Below, in pieces: positions 42,185-51,799 of a DNA stretch of 64,000 bases. Under the pieces are notes generated by a model, which did not search any database, was not told the origin of the DNA, and saw only the letters and a list, made by a program, of their open reading frames with translations. The position numbers and the translations under genes were made by a program. How positions within the stretch are numbered: the stretch's first letter is position 1; each line of letters starts with the position of its first letter. Origin of the DNA: Pseudopedobacter beijingensis (GTDB lineage: Bacteria; Bacteroidota; Bacteroidia; Sphingobacteriales; Sphingobacteriaceae). The DNA lies in contig NZ_JBHUDG010000002.1 of NCBI RefSeq assembly GCF_042678145.1, positions 124,001 through 188,000 of the forward strand. Reading direction: 5' to 3'.

Positions 42185-43423
42185 ATGAAAAAGTCATTTC
42201 AAAATTTTGCTTTAACGGGATGCATTCTTATACTAGCTTTTGCTTCATGTAAGAAAAACTCTCCATCGGAACCAGAAAAAGCTAAAAGTGAAACTGTAAA
42301 AGAGAACGTGGCAACAGAGCTTGCGAAAAAAACAGAGGTAGCTACGTTTGCAGAAGCATTTAAAAACATTGTATTAACAGATGATGAGGTTAACGAAGGC
42401 TTAACCATATTGGCGCCTACGAATGAGGCGCTAAAAGATTATAGGCCTCGTACAAGTTTTTCTAAAAACAGTATCAAGCTACTTGCGGATACCAATGTAG
42501 AAAAGCTTACTCAGGAACGATTGAAAGATCATATTGTTAAAGGTATTTTAACCAAAGCCGATTTTACCCACGGAAAAATATTAATAAGTTTAAGTGGTAA
42601 AGAGTTAAAAGTAACGGTAGAAGGGGATAAAATCAGCATCAATGGGGTCGAGCTTACGCTTGTTTCTTCCTCGGGGTCTCAAATGATATACACCATTCCT
42701 GAGGTATTGACAAATACAGAGTCTAAAATATATTTACCGGTGAAAATTTCATATACTATTGACGATACTATTAATGCAGGAATTACTAATATAGCCTATG
42801 TTGGAAATACCTCATTAATAGCGTCTGTTGAAGATAATATGTTTAAAGAAGAATTTGTGTATAATGAGGGTAAGATTCAAAAGGCTACTCGTTTTCAAAA
42901 AAATGGAGCAAGCTGGATTAAACGATATGATGTTAATTATGAGATTAATGGGGAAGGAGAAATCAGCAGGATGAATATAATGAGGGCAGATACACTTAAT
43001 GATTACATGTTGGTTTCTTACAATTCTTCTCAAAAAGTTAGCTTGATTAAATACTATAATACTCATGCTGCTTTATCTCACAGGGAAGCTAATTATGAAT
43101 ATGACGTGAAAGGGAACGTTGTGAAATTTACTGATTTTTATCCGGGAGGGGATAAAGGAGTTGTAGGTTATCAATATGACAACAGAAATGGAATATTTAA
43201 ACATGTTAAAAATCAAGCTTTGTTAATCAACTCTCTTTTGTCGGACGGAATTTTTTATATGGGGAATAATGTAGTCAAAAATCAGGTAGATAATCCGGGC
43301 ATGATTACATTTGAAAATACCAATTATGAGTATAATGATTGGGGATATCCTGTGAAATATATAAAAAATTCTTCTACATCATCGGTTCCGGTAACAATTA
43401 CTATAGAATATGATGTAAAATAA
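42185..43423 (+). CDS. fasciclin-domain lipoprotein with YD-like tail
   Basis: A 412-aa lipoprotein: signal and lipobox ASC (Cys22), then a FAS1-type domain (about 50-180; LTILAPTNEALK, KDHIVKGIL, KISINGVELT), then a second part with repeated EY(D/N)-type motifs (FVYNEGKIQKATRF, YEYDVKGNVVKFTDF, YEYNDWGYPVKYIK), resembling DUF4595/YD-repeat tails. FAS1 is an adhesion module. The function of the fusion is unknown. Divergent from ilvA. Confidence 0.75.
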   Translation: MKKSFQNFALTGCILILAFASCKKNSPSEPEKAKSETVKENVATELAKKTEVATFAEAFKNIVLTDDEVNEGLTILAPTNEALKDYRPRTSFSKNSIKLLADTNVEKLTQERLKDHIVKGILTKADFTHGKILISLSGKELKVTVEGDKISINGVELTLVSSSGSQMIYTIPEVLTNTESKIYLPVKISYTIDDTINAGITNIAYVGNTSLIASVEDNMFKEEFVYNEGKIQKATRFQKNGASWIKRYDVNYEINGEGEISRMNIMRADTLNDYMLVSYNSSQKVSLIKYYNTHAALSHREANYEYDVKGNVVKFTDFYPGGDKGVVGYQYDNRNGIFKHVKNQALLINSLLSDGIFYMGNNVVKNQVDNPGMITFENTNYEYNDWGYPVKYIKNSSTSSVPVTITIEYDVK

Positions 43424-43464
43424 TCTGACATAATCTACTAGATTAATTAGAGGTGTGTGTAAAT

Positions 43465-43491
43465 AAAAACCGGCATTTTTGTCGGTTTTTT
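43465..43491 (+). terminator. intrinsic terminator after fasciclin gene
   Basis: aaaaaccggc (43465-43474) pairs with gtcggttttt (43481-43490), with one mismatch, then T-run. Confidence 0.65.
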
Positions 43492-43953
43492 AATACCATT
43501 ATAATTTTAAACTACTGATTATGGAGAATATCTTAACTTTAATTGAGTCTGTAACTTACAGAACTAGCTAATTTTGTGATAGCAATTCTACAAACCGTGA
43601 TACATGATAGTGTTTATCAAAGCAGATCTGAGAGTTGCCTTCCGAAGAAAACCTGTTATTTCTCTTGTCTTGCCTTACAACCTCAATCTTTCGGTCTGAC
43701 ATTCCCGATACGTGTATTTGAATAGGAGTTTTATCCGTCTTCTATTTTTTGAAATGTTTGTCAAAACAGAAATAAATAGTTAAATTGGTACATAAGTTTA
43801 TCCTCCGGGAGTTATTAAAAATCAGAGTAGTTCCATCTTTCGTTCATCCTTCGTTTGGAGATGCTTTAAAGAAGCTTTGAAGTTTTATTTATAAAAGCTC
43901 TCAGAATTAGGTGAAAGGCAATTTTTTTCTTTTCTATTTAGGCAATCTACGGA
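43492..43953. other. non-coding sequence upstream of the PAP2 remnant
   Basis: About 460 bp with no ORF longer than 60 codons that has coding character. It may be the decayed 5' part of the PAP2 gene, but I could not align any motif in it. Confidence 0.4.
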
Positions 43954-44143
43954 TTTATGAATGCATCTTTTATGCATAAAGAGTATAGCTCTCATTACGT
44001 GCTTTATAGTTTTGGAGCAATATAGTGTTGTTTAAGCTATAGTTGTTGGAAGAGTACTTAATAATCGACACTGTATATGGGATGTGTTAGTAGGAGCAGC
44101 TGTAGGGGGATTTCTACAGAAGGCGGAATTTTGTAGTGGATGA
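43954..44143 (+). pseudogene. decayed PAP2-superfamily phosphatase fragment
   Basis: Only the C-terminal part is readable. The frame starting 43954 gives FMNASFMHKEYSSHYVLYSF up to an in-frame TAG. A frame from 44042 gives VVGRVLNNRHCIWDVLVGAAVG to the TGA at 44141. The RVLNNRH, then D, pattern is the third PAP2 phosphatase motif with the catalytic His and Asp. The two parts are in different frames with stops between, and the upstream catalytic motifs (KxxxxxxRP, PSGH) are not recognisable, so the gene is dead. Confidence 0.65.
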
Positions 44144-44166
44144 ACTCAAATAAATCACTCGGGCTG

Positions 44167-45174
44167 TCAGTATTTTTTGTTAATTTTTTTTATTACCTCC
44201 CCATCCCAACTATAATATTCTGTACTGTAGTTTTTACTGGCTATTTTGTATGTTCCATCTTCATTTTCTATGGGGTCATCATTTTTATCAAGTTCATATT
44301 GTATGTCTTTATTTTCGATTACAATAAGGTTTTCAATAGGAACGCCAATGTCTTTTGGATAGGGGAACACATTTAGCCTTCCGGTTTCAAGATTAAAGAT
44401 GTTTTCAAAACTTCCGTCGACGACTAACATAACTTTACCATTACCAAGTTTTTTGGGAATGAATACAGTAGATGATTCATACCAACTTGATTCACCAGAA
44501 CTACTTCCTTTGGCTAATAAAATTAACCTAGTCCCGGTGTCTATGATAAAATAATTTTCGGTAAGTCCTGGGCATTCTTCACTATTAGTCGTATATCTTA
44601 AAACTTTAGAAGCTGATATTAGAGTGGTGGATGAAATCTCGGTAACAGATGGCATGCTTATTAAGGGAAGTCTTAATGTTTCTATTACTTTGTTGTCCTT
44701 CAGATTAATACGATTAATAGCCACTATTCCTGATCCTAATTGAATCTTTTCTCGTACTCCTGCAACTAATTTATATCCTTTTTGTTTATTCTCAAATTCT
44801 CCAAAAACTAAATCCTGAACATCAATAAAGCCTATTCGCTTATCTTTTGTTTCTACTTTATACCATTCAATACCTTTTGATAAATTAGGACGGTTCCCAA
44901 AAATAGTCAAACGAGTAAGCACAGGGAGTTTAGCAATAGCTAAACTGTTGGTGTCCGGTTGACTATAAATATAGCATGAATCTGAAAACGTATATCTTTC
45001 GGATTTTTCCAGCAAAGCTTTATCTGTGAATTCACTCATCTGTAAAGAATCCCTTAGTTTTTTAACAGAATCTTCCGCAAAAGTATTATCTGATACAATA
45101 CTTTTTGTCTGATTGTTATTACACGAAAATAGAAATAAGAATATACTGAAATGAAAAAATAAACTTAGTTTCAT
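44167..45174 (-). CDS. SH3-like domain lipoprotein
   Basis: A 335-aa predicted lipoprotein with signal and lipobox FSC (Cys18). Residues about 65-125 (SCYIYSQPDTNSLAIAKLPV, then GIEWYKVETKDKRIGFIDVQ) look like a bacterial SH3 domain of the SH3_3 type. The rest has beta-propeller-like or unknown strand-rich sequence. It is expected at the outer membrane or periplasm. Family and function are not recognised. It lies downstream of the leu terminator and is probably transcribed independently. Confidence 0.7.
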   Translation of the reverse strand: MKLSLFFHFSIFLFLFSCNNNQTKSIVSDNTFAEDSVKKLRDSLQMSEFTDKALLEKSERYTFSDSCYIYSQPDTNSLAIAKLPVLTRLTIFGNRPNLSKGIEWYKVETKDKRIGFIDVQDLVFGEFENKQKGYKLVAGVREKIQLGSGIVAINRINLKDNKVIETLRLPLISMPSVTEISSTTLISASKVLRYTTNSEECPGLTENYFIIDTGTRLILLAKGSSSGESSWYESSTVFIPKKLGNGKVMLVVDGSFENIFNLETGRLNVFPYPKDIGVPIENLIVIENKDIQYELDKNDDPIENEDGTYKIASKNYSTEYYSWDGEVIKKINKKY

Positions 45175-45211
45175 GCTGTTGCATTAATTATAGATAAAAG
45201 TACATTTTTCT

Positions 45212-45244
45212 TAACAAAAAAACCGACGCTATAAACGTCGGTTT
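45212..45244 (-). terminator. intrinsic terminator of the ilv-leu operon
   Basis: Minus strand: aaaccgacg (45236-45244), loop, cgtcggttt (45220-45228), then a long T-run (45213-45219). Located 53 bp beyond the leuB stop, it ends the 15-kb operon. Confidence 0.92.
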
Positions 45245-45296
45245 CAATATATCAAGTCGTAACTTTAAACCTATAACTTAAAACTTACAACTCAAA

Positions 45297-46355
45297 TTAG
45301 ATATTCTCTGCTAACCAGTTACCTACTTCGCTGGTTTTATAAGCTTTGTTAGTACCTGCTAAATCTTCAGTAACAATTCCGGCAGCTAAAGATTTGTTAA
45401 CTACTTCTCTAATTGCTTCTGCTTCGTCTTTTAAACCGAAAGCATCTTCGAACATCATAGCAGCAGATAAAACAGTAGCTAACGGATTAGCGATGTCTTT
45501 TCCTGCAGCTTGTGGATAAGAACCATGTATTGGCTCATACAATGATGTATGAACACCTTTAGATGCAGAAGGCATTAATCCCATAGAACCAGAAATAACA
45601 GAAGCCTCATCAGTTAAAATATCACCAAAAAGGTTTTCTGTAATCATCACATCGTAAGAGTTAGGCCATTGTACCAAACGCATAGCAACAGCATCTACAA
45701 ATTCGTAAGATACTGTAACTTCCGGATAATCTTTTTCCATTGCCTGTACAGTTTCTCTCCATAGGCGAGAGCTTTCCAGTACGTTCGCTTTATCTACACA
45801 GCATAATTTTTTACCTCTGGTCATCGCTAGTTCGAAACCTAGTTTTGCCAAACGTTGAATCTCTTCTCTGGTATAAGTACAAGTATCAAAAGCAGTATTC
45901 CCATCGTCTTTTCTACCTCTTTCACCAAAATAAATACCACCGGTTAATTCACGTAAGATAATTAAGTCGGTACCTTCAATTCTTTCTCTTTTTAAAGGAG
46001 AATTGTCAATTAAAGAAGGGAAAGTGAAAGTAGGACGTACGTTTGCGAACAAACCTAATTTTTGACGCATTTTCAATAGTCCTTGTTCAGGGCGAACTTT
46101 AGCTTTAGGATCGTTATCGTATTTAGGATCGCCAATAGCACCAAAAAGTACAGCATCAGCGGCCATACAAACTTCATGTGTTTCGTCCGGATAAGGCTCT
46201 CCACAAGCATCAATTGCAGAAGCTCCTGTTAATGCTTTTGTCCAGTTAATTTCATGATTAAATTTTTTAGCAATAGCATCACAAACCTTAACTGCTTGGT
46301 CTACTACTTCCGGTCCGATACCGTCACCCGGTAAAAGGGCAATATTTAACTTCAT
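45297..46355 (-). CDS. leuB: 3-isopropylmalate dehydrogenase
   Basis: NAD-dependent oxidative decarboxylation of 3-isopropylmalate in leucine synthesis; the same enzyme type can act on 3-methylmalate in the citramalate pathway. The 352-aa product shows LLPGDGIGPEVVDQAVKV, ELTGGIYFGERG, VDKANVLESSRLWRETV, and the metal-binding ENLFGDILTDEASVISGS. Last gene of the ilv-leu operon, 39 bp after cimA, followed by the terminator. Confidence 0.97.
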   Translation of the reverse strand: MKLNIALLPGDGIGPEVVDQAVKVCDAIAKKFNHEINWTKALTGASAIDACGEPYPDETHEVCMAADAVLFGAIGDPKYDNDPKAKVRPEQGLLKMRQKLGLFANVRPTFTFPSLIDNSPLKRERIEGTDLIILRELTGGIYFGERGRKDDGNTAFDTCTYTREEIQRLAKLGFELAMTRGKKLCCVDKANVLESSRLWRETVQAMEKDYPEVTVSYEFVDAVAMRLVQWPNSYDVMITENLFGDILTDEASVISGSMGLMPSASKGVHTSLYEPIHGSYPQAAGKDIANPLATVLSAAMMFEDAFGLKDEAEAIREVVNKSLAAGIVTEDLAGTNKAYKTSEVGNWLAENI

Positions 46356-46394
46356 TTTATTGTATTTATTTTATGATCAAGTGTGATACTTGGA

Positions 46395-47915
46395 TTAAAT
46401 TATATTCAACATTTTCTGTGTAGCAATAATAGCACAAACCGTTTGGTCAGAATCTAAACCTCGTGTGGTAAACGTTTTATTGTCTGTTTCCCACATTATT
46501 GTAGTTTCGCAAAGGGCATCGGAATTACTTCCAGGGGCAATCCTTACACTGTAATCTGTAAGATTAGGTAAAGTTAGCTTTTTCTTCTTATAGACCTTGT
46601 TTAATGCATTCATGAAAGCATCAAACTGACCATCACCTTGTGCGTTTTCTTCAAAAACCTCATTTTCTATGCGAACGGAAATGGTTGCAGAAGGACGTAA
46701 ACCCTTAGAATGGGTTAAAACATAAGATTCAACAGTAACTTTTTCGGTATAAGAAGAGCTTTTGTCCAATACATCAGAAATAATATAGGGAAGGTCTTCT
46801 TTGGTTACAGTTTCTTTTCTGTCTCCCAATTCTATAACACGTTGCGTAACCTTTCTTAAATCTTCATCGTTTAATTTAAGGCCAAGTTCATTTAGGTTCT
46901 TCTCTATATTGGCTTTGCCAGAGGTTTTCCCAAGTGCGTACTTACGTTTTCTACCAAAACGTTCGGGTAATAAATCACTAAAGTAAAGATTCTTTTTATT
47001 GTCTCCATCGGCATGTATTCCCGCTGTTTGCGTAAATACATTATCTCCGGTAATAGGCTTATTATGAGGGATGCGAACACCAGAGAATGTTTCTACCAGT
47101 TTACTTACCTTATAAATGGAAGACTCTTTGATATTAATCTCAATTTCGGGTAAGAAATCGTGAATTACGGCAACAGCACTTTCGATTGGTGCATTTCCAG
47201 CTCTTTCACCCATTCCATTAACAGTTAAATGCAATCCGTTAACACCGCATTTAACTGCTTCCAGTATATTGGCAGTAGCTAAATCGTAATCGTTATGCGC
47301 ATGAAAATCAATATGCAAATTCGGGTAGCTGATTCTTACTTTGGATATAAACTGGTTGGTTTCCCAGGGAGTTAAAATACCAAGAGTATCTGGTAACATA
47401 ACCCGTTTTACGGGTTGAGTGCTTATAAAGTCAAGATATTGAAAAACGTAATCCTGCGAATTGCGCATTCCATTACTCCAATCCTCTAAATAAACATTGG
47501 TGGCAATTCCGTTTTCCTGAGCAAGTTTTATAACCTGTTCTATTTCCGAAAAATGTTGTTCCGGTGTTTTCTTTAATTGATAGATCAGATGGTTTAATGA
47601 GCCTTTTGTTAAAAGGTTTTGCACTTTTACACCTGCTTTAAGCATCCAATCAATAGACACTCCTTTATCAACAAAAGTAAGTACCTCAATTTTGTCCAGG
47701 TAATTGTTTTCCTGAGCCCATAAACAGATGTTTTTTACAGCCTCGAATTCGCCATCCGAAACTCTTGCAGAAGCAATTTCTATACGATCTACCAGAAGCT
47801 CTTCCAGCAAAAGTTTAGAAATGGTTAATTTCTCTGAAGCGGAAAATGAAACTCCTGATGTTTGTTCTCCGTCTCGGAGAGTGGTGTCCATTATTTCTAT
47901 TTTCCTGTTACTCAT
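46395..47915 (-). CDS. cimA: (R)-citramalate synthase
   Basis: Condenses acetyl-CoA with pyruvate to citramalate, giving 2-oxobutanoate without threonine after LeuCD and LeuB. The 506-aa product from the ATG at 47915 (MSNRKIEIMDTTLRDGEQTS) follows Leptospira CimA closely: GVSFSASEKLTISKLLLEE, RIEIASARVSDGEFEAV, NLLTKGSLNHL and NVYLEDWSNGMRNS, then DFHAHNDYDLATAN (HxH metal ligands), and a C-terminal LeuA-type regulatory domain. It sits between leuD and leuB, which supports the role. A second isopropylmalate synthase is the alternative. Confidence 0.85.
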   Translation of the reverse strand: MSNRKIEIMDTTLRDGEQTSGVSFSASEKLTISKLLLEELLVDRIEIASARVSDGEFEAVKNICLWAQENNYLDKIEVLTFVDKGVSIDWMLKAGVKVQNLLTKGSLNHLIYQLKKTPEQHFSEIEQVIKLAQENGIATNVYLEDWSNGMRNSQDYVFQYLDFISTQPVKRVMLPDTLGILTPWETNQFISKVRISYPNLHIDFHAHNDYDLATANILEAVKCGVNGLHLTVNGMGERAGNAPIESAVAVIHDFLPEIEINIKESSIYKVSKLVETFSGVRIPHNKPITGDNVFTQTAGIHADGDNKKNLYFSDLLPERFGRKRKYALGKTSGKANIEKNLNELGLKLNDEDLRKVTQRVIELGDRKETVTKEDLPYIISDVLDKSSSYTEKVTVESYVLTHSKGLRPSATISVRIENEVFEENAQGDGQFDAFMNALNKVYKKKKLTLPNLTDYSVRIAPGSNSDALCETTIMWETDNKTFTTRGLDSDQTVCAIIATQKMLNII

Positions 47916-48011
47916 ATATGTGTTTATTGTAAACACAGAGGACGCAAAGATCACAAAGTTTTAAACTTTTCTTTGTGCTCTTTGTGTCCTTTGCGGTTAA
48001 TTCAATTTCAA

Positions 48012-48608
48012 TTAAAATGGTCTTGTTTCAGCAAAAGCTTCGATTTCAGAAGTCATGCTTTTCAAGTAATCTATATCGTCAAAACCGTTTAACATATTTC
48101 CTTTTTTGTAGCTGTTGATATCAAATTTCTCTGACTCGCCAGTTGCCAATAAAGTAATGGTTTGCTCTGGAAGGTTTACTTCTAATTCAGTTTCCGGATT
48201 ATCGTAAACTACAGCGAATATTTTCTCTAAAAACTCAGGGCTGATCTGAACAGGTAATACACCAATGTTAAGACAGTTATTTTTAAAGATATCTGCAAAG
48301 AAACTGGATACTACACATCTGAAACCATAATCGTACACAGACCATGCAGCATGCTCTCTGGAAGAACCTGAACCGAAGTTTTTACCACCAACTAAGATTT
48401 TTCCCTTATAAGTGGCATCGTTTAAAACGAAATCTGCTTTAGGAGTGTCGTCTGAATTGTATCTCCAGTCACGGAAAAGGTTGTCACCAAACCCAACTCT
48501 TTCTGTTGCTTTTAAGAAACGAGCAGGAATAATTTGATCGGTATCCACATTCTCGATAGGAAGAGGAACCGCTGTACTTGTTAATATATTGAATTTATCG
48601 TAAGCCAT
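48012..48608 (-). CDS. leuD: 3-isopropylmalate dehydratase small subunit
   Basis: Small swivel-domain subunit of isopropylmalate isomerase. The 198-aa product from the ATG at 48608 (MAYDKFNILTSTAVPLPIEN) shows DTDQIIPARFLK and GGKNFGSGSSREHAAWSVYD, the substrate-binding LeuD signature. An in-frame start at 48623 adds five residues and lies in a repeat element, so 48608 is preferred. It is downstream of leuC and upstream of cimA in the operon. Confidence 0.96.
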   Translation of the reverse strand: MAYDKFNILTSTAVPLPIENVDTDQIIPARFLKATERVGFGDNLFRDWRYNSDDTPKADFVLNDATYKGKILVGGKNFGSGSSREHAAWSVYDYGFRCVVSSFFADIFKNNCLNIGVLPVQISPEFLEKIFAVVYDNPETELEVNLPEQTITLLATGESEKFDINSYKKGNMLNGFDDIDYLKSMTSEIEAFAETRPF

Positions 48609-48611
48609 TTT

Positions 48612-48655
48612 TTTTAGCCTCACCCCAACCCCTTTCCTAAAGAGAGGGGCTTATA
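48612..48655. repeat. REP-like element, copy 3 (leuC-leuD spacer)
   Basis: Contains tagcctcaccccaacccctt followed by tcctaaagagaggggctta, an imperfect hairpin of the same family as 53287-53409. It is located between leuC and leuD inside the operon. Confidence 0.65.
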
Positions 48656-48736
48656 AAGGGTATTTAATGTTTGTAATTATATTATTTACGTTTGCTGCTT
48701 TTGCTTTAAGCCTATTGCTTTCTGCTTCAATTCAGC

Positions 48737-50131
48737 TTAAATTAAAGTTCTCGGATCTGTAACTTTTCCAGTAACAGCAGCAGCAGCAGCTACTAAAGGA
48801 CTAGCTAACATAGTTCTGGAACCAGGACCTTGTCTTCCTTCAAAGTTTCTGTTAGAAGTACTTACTGCGTATTTTCCAGCAGGTACTTTATCATCGTTCA
48901 TGGCCAAACAAGCAGAACAACCAGGCTGACGTAATACAAATCCAGCTTCTGTTAAGATATCTAAAATACCTTCTTCTTTAATTTGGGCTTCTACGATATG
49001 TGATCCGGGAACTAACCATGCAGTAACATTATCAGCTTTTTGTCTTCCTTTTACAATAGAAGCAAAAGCTCTGAAATCTTCGATTCTACCATTTGTACAG
49101 CTTCCAACGAAAACATAATCTACTTGTTTACCTATCATAGTATCACCTTCGTTGAAACCCATATAGTTTAGAGATTTCTCATAAGTAGCTACGCCGCCTT
49201 CAACTTGTTCTGCATTTGGAACAGACTCAGAGATACCAATTCCCATTCCCGGGTTAGTACCGTAGGTAATCATGGGCTCAATATCAGAACCTGCATAAGT
49301 ATGTTCGATATCAAAAACTGCATCTGCATCAGTTTTCAATGTTTTCCAATACTCCATTGCTTTGTCCCAAGCTGCTCCTTTAGGCGTAAACTCGCGATCT
49401 TTGATATAATTAAATGTTGTTTCGTCAGGAGCAATCATACCACCACGAGCACCCATTTCTATGCTTAGGTTACACACAGTCATACGGCCTTCCATACTCA
49501 TTTTTTCGAAAACTTCACCTGCATACTCTACAAAGTATCCTGTAGCACCAGAGGTGGTTAATTTAGAAATGATGTATAAAGCAACGTCTTTTGGTGTAAC
49601 GCCTTTATTCAGACCTCCAGTGATGTTGATCCTCATTTTCTTAGGTTTTGGTTGCATAATACATTGCGTAGTCAAAACCATTTCCACTTCTGAAGTACCT
49701 ATACCGAAAGCGATAGCTCCGAAAGCACCATGAGTAGAAGTATGAGAGTCTCCACAAACGATTGTAGCGCCAGGCTGCGTAATTCCATACTCGGGACCTA
49801 CAACGTGAACGATACCATTTTTTTGGTGTCCTAATCCCCAGTGGCTAATGCCATAATGGTTCGCATTTTCTTCCAACGCTTTTAATTGGTTAGCAGAAAG
49901 TGGATCTGCAACCGGTAAGTGCTGGTTAATTGTTGGCGTATTGTGGTCTGCGGTAGCAAACGTACGTTTAGGATAAAGTACAGAGTTTCCTCTGTTTTTT
50001 AAACCTAAGAAAGCTACCGGACTCGTTACTTCGTGTATTAAATGTCTGTCAATGAAAAGAACATCTGGTCCTCCTTCAATTTTACGAACCACGTGGCTGT
50101 CCCACACTTTGTCGAATAACGTATTGCTCAT
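48737..50131 (-). CDS. leuC: 3-isopropylmalate dehydratase large subunit
   Basis: [4Fe-4S] aconitase-type subunit of isopropylmalate isomerase. The 464-aa product has the cluster Cys residues in VFVGSCTNGRIED and GCSACLAMNDD, plus GDSHTSTHGAFGAIAFGIGT and the C-terminal SNRNFEGRQG block. Length is normal. Between leuA (29 bp) and leuD. Probably also acts on citramalate. Confidence 0.97.
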   Translation of the reverse strand: MSNTLFDKVWDSHVVRKIEGGPDVLFIDRHLIHEVTSPVAFLGLKNRGNSVLYPKRTFATADHNTPTINQHLPVADPLSANQLKALEENANHYGISHWGLGHQKNGIVHVVGPEYGITQPGATIVCGDSHTSTHGAFGAIAFGIGTSEVEMVLTTQCIMQPKPKKMRINITGGLNKGVTPKDVALYIISKLTTSGATGYFVEYAGEVFEKMSMEGRMTVCNLSIEMGARGGMIAPDETTFNYIKDREFTPKGAAWDKAMEYWKTLKTDADAVFDIEHTYAGSDIEPMITYGTNPGMGIGISESVPNAEQVEGGVATYEKSLNYMGFNEGDTMIGKQVDYVFVGSCTNGRIEDFRAFASIVKGRQKADNVTAWLVPGSHIVEAQIKEEGILDILTEAGFVLRQPGCSACLAMNDDKVPAGKYAVSTSNRNFEGRQGPGSRTMLASPLVAAAAAVTGKVTDPRTLI

Positions 50132-50160
50132 CTTTATGTTGTGTTTTCTTTTTTTACTGA

Positions 50161-51666
50161 TTAAATAAACTTATTTACTGCATCTAAATACGCTTGCGCC
50201 GATGCTTGTACAATATCTGTATGGAAACCATAGCCTATGTACGTTTTTTCGTTATAAACTAAAGTCATGGTTACTTTACAGTTGTCATTACTTCCGCCGT
50301 GGATAGAGTCGATATGCAATTCTTTTAAGTTGATATCTTTTCCGATGATGGCATTTACCGCATTGATAGTGGCATTTACCGGTCCGTTTCCTGTTGCAGA
50401 AGCTTCTTTTACCTCGTTTTTATACTCAATCTGAATGGTTGAAGTAGGTACCAAAGGATGTCCGCATTGTACTTGTAATAGTTTAATGTGGATGCCATCT
50501 TTATAATTGTTATCTCCTTCACCCATCAACGACAATAAGTCGTCATCATTAATCTCTTTCTTTTTATCTGCTAAAATTAAGAATCTTTCGTAAACTTCTT
50601 CTAAATTAATCTTATCTGCTACATATCCTAAACGCTCTAAATGGTGTTTTAATGCATGACGGCCACTTCTTGCTGTCAATATGATTTCAGATTGATCAAT
50701 ACCCACATCTTCCGGATTGATAATTTCGTAATTCTCTCTAAACTTTAATACACCGTCCTGATGGATACCTGAGCTGTGTGCAAATGCATTTTTACCTACA
50801 ATAGCTTTGTTAGGTTGTACAGGCATACGCATCATCCGGCTAACCATAGCGCTTAACTGTGCAAACTTTTTGCTGTTAATATTGGTGTATTTACCCAAAG
50901 AGCTGTGTGTTTTTAGTACCATGGCTACTTCTTCTAAAGAAGTGTTACCCGCTCTTTCTCCAATACCGTTAATGGTACACTCTACCTGTCTTGCACCATT
51001 CATGATACCGGCAATAGAGTTGGCCGTTGCCAAACCTAAATCGTTATGGCAATGCACCGAAATAATAGCCTGATCAATGTTTTTAACGTTTTCCATTAAA
51101 TACTTGATTTTAGCACCATATTGGTCTGGTAAACAGTATCCGTTGGTATCCGGAATATTAACTACTGTGGCACCGGCAGCAATTACAGCCTCTACCATTT
51201 TTGCCAGATATTCTATGTCTGCTCTTCCCGCATCTTCTGCATAAAACTCAACGTCTTCAACAAACTTTTTAGCATATTTTACTGCGTCAGACGCTCTTTG
51301 CAGAATGTCTTCTCTTGTACTGTTAAATTTGTATTTAATATGCATATCAGAAGAACCTATACCAGTATGTATTCTAGGTCTTTTAGCATATTTTAAAGCC
51401 TCCGCAGCTGCATCTATATCTTTTGTGTTAGCTCTTGTAAGCGCACAAATGATAGGATCTTTTACTGCTTTTGATAGTTCTACAACACTTTGGAAATCAC
51501 CAGGGCTTGAAATGGGAAATCCAGCTTCAATAACATCAACACCCAGTAACTCAAGTTCTTTAGCAATCTCAATCTTCTCGTTCGTTGTTAACTGGCAACC
51601 AGGTACTTGCTCTCCATCTCTAAGAGTGGTGTCAAATACATAAATGCGGTTCGGATCGTGTATCAT
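50161..51666 (-). CDS. leuA: 2-isopropylmalate synthase
   Basis: Condenses acetyl-CoA with 2-oxoisovalerate, the committed leucine step. The 501-aa product opens IYVFDTTLRDGEQVPGCQLT, has GVDVIEAGFPISSPGDFQSV, VHCHNDLGLATANS (metal HxH) and GERAGNTSLEEVAM, then a C-terminal allosteric domain (leucine feedback). The length is that of the long LeuA with regulatory domain. It is the first leu gene, after the ABC-ATPase gene. Confidence 0.96.
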   Translation of the reverse strand: MIHDPNRIYVFDTTLRDGEQVPGCQLTTNEKIEIAKELELLGVDVIEAGFPISSPGDFQSVVELSKAVKDPIICALTRANTKDIDAAAEALKYAKRPRIHTGIGSSDMHIKYKFNSTREDILQRASDAVKYAKKFVEDVEFYAEDAGRADIEYLAKMVEAVIAAGATVVNIPDTNGYCLPDQYGAKIKYLMENVKNIDQAIISVHCHNDLGLATANSIAGIMNGARQVECTINGIGERAGNTSLEEVAMVLKTHSSLGKYTNINSKKFAQLSAMVSRMMRMPVQPNKAIVGKNAFAHSSGIHQDGVLKFRENYEIINPEDVGIDQSEIILTARSGRHALKHHLERLGYVADKINLEEVYERFLILADKKKEINDDDLLSLMGEGDNNYKDGIHIKLLQVQCGHPLVPTSTIQIEYKNEVKEASATGNGPVNATINAVNAIIGKDINLKELHIDSIHGGSNDNCKVTMTLVYNEKTYIGYGFHTDIVQASAQAYLDAVNKFI

Positions 51667-51799
51667 ATTTTCTTCTATTTTTTAGAGGCCTAAGCCTAGT
51701 TTTACTTTTTTGGTGGAAGGATTGTATTGTCATCCCTCTTTGTATCTGAAAGCCGATTACTCGACTGTTGATTTCAATTTTAATTTAATAACCGAAGCT

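Noticed and set aside
44140..44376. 78-aa hydrophobic plus-strand frame
   Set aside because: It is antisense to the 3' end of the SH3-like lipoprotein gene, and the hydrophobic character comes from the complement of charged codons.
51667..51799. Second attenuator before leuA
   Set aside because: No Leu-rich ORF or terminator stem was found in the leuA spacer.
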